Of a DNA stretch of 19,397 bases, positions 6,916 through 14,412 are shown piece by piece; the stretch's first letter is position 1, and each line of letters begins with the position of its first letter. The DNA lies in assembly GCA_015067375.1 (NCBI GenBank), contig SVMQ01000010.1, positions 1-19,397 of the forward strand, in the 5' to 3' direction. Origin of the DNA: Oscillospiraceae bacterium (GTDB lineage: Bacteria; Bacillota; Clostridia; Oscillospirales; Ruminococcaceae). A program made the translations under genes and the position numbers. The notes beneath the pieces are model-generated. The model saw only the letters and a program-made list of their open reading frames with translations. It was not told where the DNA came from and made no database searches.

Positions 6916-9900
6916 TCAGCTCCTTTCATTCTTCATAAGCTTGATCTTCTCTATGCCGTTTCTTGCATCGTAGCTATAGCCATCGCCAAGAGATATTGCC
7001 TTTTTAAAGGGCTTGATGTCGTTAAGCGTGAACTTGTTCGGACCGAACATCTTGACGTCTGCAATGTCATCAAGCAGGAAGTACTGTCCCAGATCACGCG
7101 CCAACTTCATCATCTCAGGCGGCGAATACTCTCCGTTGTTATCGATATTGGAGAATATGAAGCACATCTTCAGCTGCTTTGCATCTGCCAGCAGCTTTTT
7201 CAGCTTGTCGCTGACAGCCTTAGGCACTACATTCAGCGCATACACCTGTGGGTTTTCGATAACACACAGCAACAGCGGAACATTATCGAACTTCTCGCCT
7301 GCTCGCAGCATTTCCAGACGCTCTTCTGCAACGTCATTCATATCATCCAGAATGTACTCCAGCTCCGCACAGTCGATGGTATAACGCTCTACGAAACCGT
7401 AGCTTTCATATTCGCTGAGCTGCCTGCTGTAGCCGTCAAGCAGATACGCCTTGCAGTCGAGATCGAATATATGCTGCTGCAGATAGTGCATGATATTGCG
7501 CAGGAGATTGCTCTTTCCAAAGCCCTCACGTCCGTAGATACCAACAGAACCAACCTTTGCAAGGTCTATCGTCACAGGCGTGATCTCGCTGTAAGTCAGC
7601 GCTACAGGTACGCAAAGATCCTTGAACGACAAACGATTAATGCTCCAGTAATCCGCAGTAAGCACGGCGGGGATAGCGGGAACAGACCTTGCGCGAAGAG
7701 TGCCGTACTTTCCTGCGATCCTTGCAATAAAAGCTTTTGCCTGCTCTATGCGCTTTGCCTCTGTGCGTACCGTTTCGGTTTCGTTCTGTTCAACGATACC
7801 GTCAAACGGCAGGAACACCTGATACTCATATATGATCTTGTTGATCGAAACAAGTCCTCTGCCCTGAATATCCTTGGGTCTGACAGAGCAGCGATCAAAG
7901 ATACTGCTGTACTCGGATTTCTCCGTACAGGTAAACGCAAGACGCGTAGCAAAATTGCTGAGGTACTTATAGCTGAGTCCTGTTGTCTGCTTGGCAGTTG
8001 CGATCACTGTGATACCGAGCGCATAGCCCTCGCGGCAGATATTCAGCATCGTATCCTCATATTCGTTGAATACTTCTTTGAAAGCAGAAAGGTTATCCAC
8101 CATGATGACGATACGAGGCATATCCGCATTGCTGTCAGAGGCGATATACGCATCATACGAACTGATACCCATCTTTGAAAAATGCTCTTTTCGCATTGCG
8201 ATCTCTTCAACTATCATCTTGAAGAAATTCTTGAGCTTTTCATCATCCGCGTCAGTAAGCACATTGCCGACATGGTTGAGCGGCTCGAAGAGCTTCATCA
8301 CCTTTGAAGCAAAGTCAAGTATGTATACAGCCACCTTGTCGGGGGAGTTATTCTCAGCCAGACCGCGCAGCATAGTCTGCAGCAGCATGGTCTTACCCGT
8401 CTGGGCGGCGCCGATTATCATGATGTTGCCGTCTGCAAGATCAACAGATACAACAGGCTGCACCTGATTGCAGGGATCATCGTAAATACCGATATTGATA
8501 ACAGAGCTTTTTACAGCGCCTGCTCTGAACACATAATCCACAACATCAGGCAGAGGAGGCGGACAGATGCTGGGAAGCCTTGCGATGCACGCATCCTTGC
8601 AGCATTTGTCGATATAATCCACCATGGCCTTGAGCTGGGTCAGCTTGGAGCCGTCGCTGGAGCGCTTGAACTTGCGCGAGAATGCAAGCTTGCGCTTTCC
8701 TGTGAAAGATACAGTGGAGATAGTGAACTCGCGCATATTACCGTTCTTGTCACTGGTCGCTGAAGCGCCACTGTATGCAGACTGGAAAAGCGTAAATATC
8801 TCATTGTTTCCGACCTGCAGATATGCACGACCCGGCTCGCGTATCTCAGCAGCGAGCGGTGATTTCAGCACCTCGTTACTGTCGCTCTTGGTCGCCACTT
8901 TAAGGCACAGCTTGAATCTGGAGTTGCTCCAGATCTGCTCGTCCACCTGTCCTGCAGGTTTCTGCGTTGCAAGGATAAGATGTATACCAAGGCTTCGGCC
9001 TACACGCGCGGTACTGATAAGCTCTCTCATGAACTCAGGCTGCTCAGCTTTCAACTCCGCAAACTCATCAACGATAAGGATAAGGTGCGGGAGCGGTGTT
9101 TCCACAACGCCCTCACGGAACTTTCCGATATACTGGTCGATGTGATTTACCTCATACTGTGCAAACAGCCTTTTGCGCTTTTCAAGCTCGGCACGGATAG
9201 CGAGCAGCGAACGGTTTATCTCATGACTGTCGATATCTGTGATCTTTCCGATAAGATGCGGCAGGTTCTCAAACTGGTTCGCCATACCGCCGCCCTTGAA
9301 GTCGATTATCACAAAGCCCACCTCATAGGGGTGGAAATTTACAGCAGCCGAAAGGATGTACGACTGCATGATCTCACTCTTACCTGAGCCTGTAGTACCT
9401 GCGACAAGTCCGTGAGGACCGTGCGCCTTTTCATGCAGATCAAGTGCGAGCTGCTGACCCTTTACATCAACACCAAGCGGCGCTGCAAGAGAGTGCTGCA
9501 CATTAGAATTCTTCCAACGCTCCACAAGATTAAGATCCTCGGGAGATATGATGTTGAGCAGCTCAAACAGAGATATATTTGCTGTAAGTCTTGAAGAAAG
9601 CGCAATCTTTTCGCAGTATACGGGTGCAAGACGCTCCGTAACGAAACGGATGCTGTCGTCCTTGACCTGTTCACGCACGAACTTGCGCGCAAACTTCTTG
9701 TCCTCAGAGAGTCTGAGCGTACCGCCGTCAGCAGACAGCTCAACTATCTCCGTACACTCCTGAGGAAGACTTTCCTTGTACTCTCTGAAATGAACGAAGC
9801 AGACGCCCAGCGATGCCGAGGATGCCGCATAGTTAGTCAGAGGATGCGTCTTGATGCCATACTCCTCAAGCACGAACACCACATAATAAGGGCAAGGAAC

Positions 9901-11520
9901 ATCGTTGCTGCCCTCAGATACGATCATGCGCCTCTCAGTCATAAGAGAGTAGATGTACTCAAACACATTGTCGCGGCTCTCGTCATCACAGACAATGCCG
10001 CGGCAGTCGCCGCCCGACTCGCTGATATGCGGCAGCCACTTTATCCACTCGTATTTTTTCTGCTGATCGCTTGGGATAAGCACGATCATCTGCACTTCCT
10101 CATAGCTGTGAGCTACACTTATATTGAGTAGCATACTCTTGAAGAACTCGTACTGCTCGTCGGGAGTGCCTACGACACCGACTGCGCCCGCTTCACGCAA
10201 GTGCAGCATAACAGGTGTATTTTTGATGAGTGCATATTCATCACAGATGCTCTTCGGGATGGGGGCAAGCTCGCTCTCTATCTTGACCTTTTCCTCATTA
10301 CGGCAAGTAACAGGACGCAGGGCAGGTACATCGCCAAGACCAGCGCGCACATTTAGGAAGTCCGCGTCCTTGGGCGAGCGCTCAAACAGTCTGCCAGAGA
10401 AGGTCTTTACGAAATCACGCATCATATCAGCCTCGGGGTACATATCGACGAGAGCCTCGCGCTCGCTCTTTTGCTCCGATTCGATCTCGACGCGCTTATT
10501 TGCTATGTAATTGGTGTAGTCAGCATTCCACTGCTCGAGATCCTTTTTATAGCGCTTTCTGTTGTAGATAAAGCTTGCAACCGTTGTAAGGATACCGATC
10601 GTCATGGACGATATACTGAATATAAGAAACGCAGGATTGCCCGCACTGAGTCCCTCGATCATACCGCTTCGGGTCACCACTGTCACTGCCATCATCGCAA
10701 GTGCAGGCGACAGCTGCATGATAAGGTTTTCGCGCGGCTTGTCAGGCTTTTTCGGGGGATCAAGCACTTCGATGGGACTTGTATCCATTGCATACTTCAT
10801 GCGAGGGCTGCGGTTGAGCTTCGGATACTCAAATGCAGGTGTTTCATTACGCAGAGGCTTGTTGGGTATGTTCTGAACGCGCAGATCGTTTCGTATAGCG
10901 GTATACAGCACCTGATTCTTGTAATAGAAGCTGTAGTCCGCGATACCGATGAAGTCCATCTCCTGCACTATCATCTTCTCAAATATTCTGATACCGTTAA
11001 GCGTCGCGCTGGTTGGCGCATAGGTAGGGTCAAGTATCAGATTTCCGCTCATTCTGTCGCGGCTGAGCACGATATATTCCGCACCCACATAATTACTGTT
11101 CAGCCTTATATGCGCATCAGCGGCATTACCGATAACCATGTGATTAACGCCGCGTACATCTATTACCGTATCGAAATCAACAGCGCCTACGGTAAAATCG
11201 TATGAAAAGGACAGCGAAAACAGATGCTCCTTTGACTGTGCTTCATGCACGGTCAGGATGTCACCGTGCCTGATATACATCTCCGCACATTCACTGACAG
11301 ATTTCGAGCTTATCAGCAGATCAGCATTGCAGCTGATGTGCCACTCAGCGCCGTCGAAAGTCAGTGTAAGGCAGATCGGGATATTGAACAGATCACGCTT
11401 TATTCTTACGTCGCACTCCTGCAGATTACCTATCTTAAGACAGGGAGTTTCCTCGGACACATCTACTTCTTTGAAGATATTATTATTGTATACCGTTAAT
11501 ATGAAGCGCTTGCTGTCCAT
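6916..11520 (-). CDS. essC: EssC-type T7SS membrane ATPase
   Basis: This is the motor of the secretion system, 1534 residues. Two FHA-like beta domains (about 1-105 and 110-215) are followed by two membrane helices (about 267-283 and 296-318). Three FtsK/SpoIIIE ATPase domains come next. Domain 1 has a canonical Walker A GTTGSGKS (708-715) and Walker B ending in Asp818-Glu819. Domain 2 has GAAQTGKT (1037-1044) and Walker B ending in Asp1142, followed by Asn. Domain 3 has GREGFGKS (1330-1337), but its Walker B region reads LLLCVIEN with no Asp, so it is probably weak or inactive. This order and length match Firmicutes EssC/YukB. GAGG lies 7 nt upstream of the ATG. It follows the yukD-like gene by 4 nt and precedes the WXG100 gene by 4 nt. 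Confidence 0.97.
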   Translation of the reverse strand: MDSKRFILTVYNNNIFKEVDVSEETPCLKIGNLQECDVRIKRDLFNIPICLTLTFDGAEWHISCNADLLISSKSVSECAEMYIRHGDILTVHEAQSKEHLFSLSFSYDFTVGAVDFDTVIDVRGVNHMVIGNAADAHIRLNSNYVGAEYIVLSRDRMSGNLILDPTYAPTSATLNGIRIFEKMIVQEMDFIGIADYSFYYKNQVLYTAIRNDLRVQNIPNKPLRNETPAFEYPKLNRSPRMKYAMDTSPIEVLDPPKKPDKPRENLIMQLSPALAMMAVTVVTRSGMIEGLSAGNPAFLIFSISSMTIGILTTVASFIYNRKRYKKDLEQWNADYTNYIANKRVEIESEQKSEREALVDMYPEADMMRDFVKTFSGRLFERSPKDADFLNVRAGLGDVPALRPVTCRNEEKVKIESELAPIPKSICDEYALIKNTPVMLHLREAGAVGVVGTPDEQYEFFKSMLLNISVAHSYEEVQMIVLIPSDQQKKYEWIKWLPHISESGGDCRGIVCDDESRDNVFEYIYSLMTERRMIVSEGSNDVPCPYYVVFVLEEYGIKTHPLTNYAASSASLGVCFVHFREYKESLPQECTEIVELSADGGTLRLSEDKKFARKFVREQVKDDSIRFVTERLAPVYCEKIALSSRLTANISLFELLNIISPEDLNLVERWKNSNVQHSLAAPLGVDVKGQQLALDLHEKAHGPHGLVAGTTGSGKSEIMQSYILSAAVNFHPYEVGFVIIDFKGGGMANQFENLPHLIGKITDIDSHEINRSLLAIRAELEKRKRLFAQYEVNHIDQYIGKFREGVVETPLPHLILIVDEFAELKAEQPEFMRELISTARVGRSLGIHLILATQKPAGQVDEQIWSNSRFKLCLKVATKSDSNEVLKSPLAAEIREPGRAYLQVGNNEIFTLFQSAYSGASATSDKNGNMREFTISTVSFTGKRKLAFSRKFKRSSDGSKLTQLKAMVDYIDKCCKDACIARLPSICPPPLPDVVDYVFRAGAVKSSVINIGIYDDPCNQVQPVVSVDLADGNIMIIGAAQTGKTMLLQTMLRGLAENNSPDKVAVYILDFASKVMKLFEPLNHVGNVLTDADDEKLKNFFKMIVEEIAMRKEHFSKMGISSYDAYIASDSNADMPRIVIMVDNLSAFKEVFNEYEDTMLNICREGYALGITVIATAKQTTGLSYKYLSNFATRLAFTCTEKSEYSSIFDRCSVRPKDIQGRGLVSINKIIYEYQVFLPFDGIVEQNETETVRTEAKRIEQAKAFIARIAGKYGTLRARSVPAIPAVLTADYWSINRLSFKDLCVPVALTYSEITPVTIDLAKVGSVGIYGREGFGKSNLLRNIMHYLQQHIFDLDCKAYLLDGYSRQLSEYESYGFVERYTIDCAELEYILDDMNDVAEERLEMLRAGEKFDNVPLLLCVIENPQVYALNVVPKAVSDKLKKLLADAKQLKMCFIFSNIDNNGEYSPPEMMKLARDLGQYFLLDDIADVKMFGPNKFTLNDIKPFKKAISLGDGYSYDARNGIEKIKLMKNERS
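6920..6926 (-). promoter_or_regulatory. Ribosome binding site that fixes the WXG100 start at 6911
   Basis: AAAGGAG on the minus strand lies 8 nt before the ATG at 6911 and overlaps the end of essC. It rules out the longer start at 6929 and suggests translational coupling to essC. Confidence 0.8.
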
Positions 11521-11524
11521 AAGA

Positions 11525-11776
11525 TTACCTCGTTATATTGATGATGCTGCCGTTGCGTATTCCGTATTCACGCAGGGTACGCTCGCCGCGAAGCAGTGTG
11601 ATGGGCTTTTCCGCTTTAAGATAATACTGATTCATATCATTCTGTTTTTGCGGAAAAAACATCTGAAACAACGCGGAACACAGCTCGTTCGCAGATATAT
11701 CAAGAGGCACTTCAAGATCATAGCTTGCGCCATATTTCAGCAGATTGACAGTTATAACAGCACTATTCTGATCCAT
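11525..11776 (-). CDS. yukD: YukD/EsaB-type ubiquitin-fold T7SS protein
   Basis: From the ATG at 11776 this is an 83-residue protein. GAGGAG at 11782-11787 is 5 nt upstream. An ATG at 11800 would add eight residues across this ribosome site and is rejected. The pattern of strands (ITVNLL, YDLEVPLD), helix (SANELCSALFQMF) and closing LLRGERTLREYGIRNGSII matches the small ubiquitin-like YukD/EsaB proteins of Firmicutes T7SS. EsaB is a small cytosolic protein needed for secretion in Staphylococcus. It is the first gene of the operon, 4 nt before essC. Confidence 0.85.
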   Translation of the reverse strand: MDQNSAVITVNLLKYGASYDLEVPLDISANELCSALFQMFFPQKQNDMNQYYLKAEKPITLLRGERTLREYGIRNGSIINITR

Positions 11777-11781
11777 ACGCT

Positions 11782-11787
11782 CTCCTC
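11782..11787 (-). promoter_or_regulatory. Ribosome binding site of the yukD-like gene
   Basis: GAGGAG on the minus strand is 5 nt before the ATG at 11776 and decides that start over the upstream ATG at 11800. Confidence 0.75.
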
Positions 11788-11893
11788 GATCAAGCTGCAC
11801 TCACTTCATGTCGTGCGACGATACCGCACAAACAGGCATTTCACGAGCACAGATACTATATTTTTATCATGCATTAATTTACACATTATAATT

Positions 11894-11923
11894 ATTATAC
11901 TATATTTGCTATTTTATTGTCAA
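11894..11923 (-). promoter_or_regulatory. Strong sigma-A promoter of the T7SS-like operon
   Basis: On the minus strand TTGACA (11923-11918) and TATAAT (11899-11894) are both perfect, with an 18-bp A/T-rich spacer. The transcript would begin near 11887, leaving a leader of about 111 nt before the yukD-like gene. The leader contains a weak 5-bp hairpin (GTGCG/CGCAC, 11813-11829) and no recognisable riboswitch. Confidence 0.85.
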
Positions 11924-11929
11924 GCATCT

Positions 11930-12106
11930 TGTGATTTTTTGTGCGTTTTTGCTAAAATAATTACGAATTATTGTCACAGTCATGAAATGCATGCCGCTCT
12001 CAAAAACTTGGCATCCCCCTCGCAATTATGATACGAAAGCAAATTATACCCTGTTTCACTAACATTCACCTATTGTATGTTTTTCACAAAAAGCAGGCTG
12101 TCACGA
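11930..12106. other. Remainder of the intergenic region upstream of the T7SS promoter
   Basis: No gene is seen here. A minus-strand TATAAT at 12043-12048 has no acceptable -35. A GGGGGATG followed by a four-codon frame (near 12012-12030) is too short to support. No hairpin with a T-run follows the regulator stop at 12107, so the regulator lacks a clear terminator and could read into the secretion operon, which lies on the same strand. Confidence 0.5.
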
Positions 12107-14200
12107 TCAGCAATGACCTCTTCTGTACCGCAAAGGAGAAGCACCTGTATTCTGCTTGAACTGCCTTGCAAAATACTTTTCATCGTCATAACCGCAGCTT
12201 ACAGCCACTCCGTAAACGCTCATTGCGGTCGTCAGGAGCAGATAACAGGCTTTCAGCACTCTTGCGTCGATACAGTCCTGATTATAGCTGACTCCAAAGC
12301 ACTGCTTATACACAGACCGAAAATGACCCTCGCTGCAGCAAAGGCGTTTAGCCGCCTGCGGCATCGTCAGGGCTTTTTCGGGCGCTTTCATCATCTCGCT
12401 TCGAATATCCTGCAGAGCGCTGTAGCGCTGCAGCTGCTTTCTGCCTGCAAACGCTTGCATATCATCTTTATTTTGTCGGATCGCGTTATCACAAGCAAGC
12501 TCGACAGAACGCTCGCCCAAGCAACGGGTTAACACGACCTGTCTTTCATCATAGCTTCCGCACATCGCATCATGCAGCATTACGCGCACGCGTTCCGAGA
12601 ACACTCTGCCCTCGCCCTTGCAAAGCACAAGAAAGATATCTCCATCAGCCCTGCCGCAGATCTCATGACCGATACACGCCCGCTTTATTGCAGCTGCTAC
12701 AGAAGCGATGATATCGTTGCGGTAATTCTCGCCGTAAAGGAACTCACCGTCATCAACAAAACTGAGCTTCACCGCATGAACGGAGCAGCCCTCTTCTGCC
12801 GCTTCGGTTATCTGTCTGAATTCACGGAGATTGTAGAACCCTGTCAGAGAATCATACAGCGATGTTTCACGCTGACACTGCTTCAAATAATGTATATCAT
12901 TCTTCATACGAAGAAATTCCAGCGTATCCGCAACGGTCTTGCTCCAATCGCGGAAGCTGAAATCATAACCCGTCGGATAAGGATACGACATCACTGTATA
13001 CCCGAAAAGCCTTGTCTGAAAGCATATCGGACTGAAATAGAATATATTCGGGCATTCATTGTCAAACGCAGGAGGAAGCTCTCGGTGTACGAGGTGCGTT
13101 ACATTCTCCTCTCCTATTTCGCAGCAAAGATATTCCTCACCGACGAAACGCGAATTGCTCCATGCTTTATCCAGGCACAGATACAGCCTGTCCGTTCCAT
13201 GCAGCAGATAGCGGAATTCCGCCAGCACCGCTGTGTACTCTGCAAGCGTGCGGCACATCGTAAGGCGGCTGGAAAACTGTGCAACGCTGCCCATGATGGT
13301 GTGATACTGACCTATACGCTCAGTGCAAAGCTCTGCGGTTAGCTGCTCCTTATTCGCGCCGCAGCCACAGCTGCCGCCATATACCAGCCTGTCATCATCG
13401 CGAATTTCATACTTTGTACCAAGCAGGATATTCACCGCATCCACACCCATTCCGCGCCTGTTTCTGCGATACGATGTCAGCAGCGGATAGTGATATATCC
13501 TGCCGCCTGTGCAATCGTAGCCCGTGACTGCCACCCTGTCAGGTACAGATATCCCAGCCGCCGCAAACGCATCGCACAGGCCGTATGCCATAAGATCATT
13601 CGTGCATATCACTGCCTGAGGCATAGGATATCCGCCGCTGATATAACACCGTGCAAGCTCTTCGCCCGAATCATTCCAAAAGTTGCCGTAATGCAGCTTC
13701 TGCTCATCAAACGCGATACCGTGCTTTTCAAAAGCCCTTATGCAGCCGTTTGCTCTCCTGCAAGCCGCGGCGTTATCCTTTGCTCCTGTCAGTATGTCGA
13801 TATCCGTATAGCCATGCACCTTGATAAGATGCTCTGCCAGCCTTTCCATATCGTTTTCATCATCCGAGGATACGCTTTCAAAGCCCTCGAGCGCTCCACC
13901 GATAACGACTGTGGCAAGCTTCGCGGCTCTCAGCTTTTCTACCGCTTCATCGATCACTGATATATCTCTGAAAGCTTCGGCGGTAATAACAGCGCCGTCA
14001 AAATGATGCGGCTCGAACAATGTATAGATGATATTCTCATAATTCAGTTGCTCGTCCTCTGCCCAGTGGTTGTAGATATTTGAGTATACCACAACATCTG
14101 CATCTGCGGCAAATGCCGCTTCGGCTATTCCACAGAGTATATCTTTCTGCTCGGCATCGTCTGCTCTTGCAGTGATGACCGCTATCCTTTTTCGTGACAT
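12107..14200 (-). CDS. Hybrid sugar-sensing regulator: LacI-type sensor, GGDEF-like, AraC HTH
   Basis: The 697-residue protein has at least three parts. Residues 1-285 resemble a LacI/GalR periplasmic-binding-protein-type sensor without its usual N-terminal HTH; the protein begins directly at the first strand, and motifs such as AVICTNDLMAYG (196-207) and RVAVTGYD (222-229) are typical. Residues about 290-440 are a linker or GAF-like region. Residues about 447-560 resemble a GGDEF domain (SLTGFYN at 451-457), but the active-site loop reads GRADGDIF (516-523), so cyclase activity is unlikely. Residues about 600-695 are an AraC-type double HTH (ending YFARQFKQNTGASPLRYRR). It is divergent from the GH43 gene, which it probably controls in response to a sugar. 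A GGGGGTGA site precedes the ATG. Confidence 0.9.
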   Translation of the reverse strand: MSRKRIAVITARADDAEQKDILCGIAEAAFAADADVVVYSNIYNHWAEDEQLNYENIIYTLFEPHHFDGAVITAEAFRDISVIDEAVEKLRAAKLATVVIGGALEGFESVSSDDENDMERLAEHLIKVHGYTDIDILTGAKDNAAACRRANGCIRAFEKHGIAFDEQKLHYGNFWNDSGEELARCYISGGYPMPQAVICTNDLMAYGLCDAFAAAGISVPDRVAVTGYDCTGGRIYHYPLLTSYRRNRRGMGVDAVNILLGTKYEIRDDDRLVYGGSCGCGANKEQLTAELCTERIGQYHTIMGSVAQFSSRLTMCRTLAEYTAVLAEFRYLLHGTDRLYLCLDKAWSNSRFVGEEYLCCEIGEENVTHLVHRELPPAFDNECPNIFYFSPICFQTRLFGYTVMSYPYPTGYDFSFRDWSKTVADTLEFLRMKNDIHYLKQCQRETSLYDSLTGFYNLREFRQITEAAEEGCSVHAVKLSFVDDGEFLYGENYRNDIIASVAAAIKRACIGHEICGRADGDIFLVLCKGEGRVFSERVRVMLHDAMCGSYDERQVVLTRCLGERSVELACDNAIRQNKDDMQAFAGRKQLQRYSALQDIRSEMMKAPEKALTMPQAAKRLCCSEGHFRSVYKQCFGVSYNQDCIDARVLKACYLLLTTAMSVYGVAVSCGYDDEKYFARQFKQNTGASPLRYRRGHC

Positions 14201-14220
14201 GATATCACCCCCACAGCTAC

Positions 14221-14249
14221 AGTATAGCTTATATCAGCGTCAAAGTCAA
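14221..14249 (-). promoter_or_regulatory. Promoter of the hybrid regulator
   Basis: Minus strand: TTGACT (14249-14244), 17-bp spacer, TATACT (14226-14221). The transcript would start about 14 nt before the ATG at 14200. Confidence 0.75.
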
Positions 14250-14286
14250 CAGCAAAGGTGCATATTATGTTTAAAAAGTGGACTTT

Positions 14287-14297
14287 CCGAATATCGG
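14287..14297. promoter_or_regulatory. Short inverted repeat, possible operator of the GH43 promoter
   Basis: CCGA-N3-TCGG lies just upstream of the GH43 -35 box. Its position suits an activator or repressor, but the arms are only 4 bp, so this is tentative. Confidence 0.25.
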
Positions 14298-14300
14298 CTA

Positions 14301-14329
14301 TTGATTTTTGCAGCATTAGTTTGTATAAT
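14301..14329 (+). promoter_or_regulatory. Promoter of the GH43 lipoprotein gene
   Basis: TTGATT (14301-14306), 17-bp spacer, TATAAT (14324-14329). The -10 is perfect and the -35 matches 4 of 6, which leaves room for activation by the divergent regulator. The leader would be about 77 nt long. Confidence 0.7.
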
Positions 14330-14400
14330 CAGAATAACGAAACCAAACGATATTCAGCATTTAGCTTACGATATCTGTCCTGCAAGCCGCAGGCAGAATG

Positions 14401-14407
14401 AAAGGAG
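14401..14407 (+). promoter_or_regulatory. Ribosome binding site fixing the GH43 start at 14413
   Basis: AAAGGAG is 5 nt before the ATG at 14413. An ATG at 14398 lies upstream of this site and would place five non-signal residues before the signal peptide, so it is rejected. Confidence 0.85.
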
Positions 14408-14412
14408 AAAAT

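Noticed and set aside
6910..8178. A 422-codon plus-strand open frame opposite the end of essC
   Set aside because: It lies wholly within the strongly supported essC frame on the other strand, has no ribosome site of note, and its translation looks like an antisense shadow rich in Ile, His, Arg and Cys with no recognisable domain.
11999..12030. Leader peptide (GGGGGATG with a four-codon frame) before the T7SS promoter
   Set aside because: It is far too short, lies outside the predicted T7SS transcript and has no supporting attenuator structure.
12043..12048. Second minus-strand TATAAT upstream of the T7SS operon
   Set aside because: No acceptable -35 or extended -10 element is present, while a full-consensus promoter exists about 145 bp closer to the operon.
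12511..12860. Active diguanylate cyclase in the hybrid regulator
   Set aside because: The signature loop reads ADGDI instead of GGDEF, so catalysis is unlikely, although the fold may be kept.
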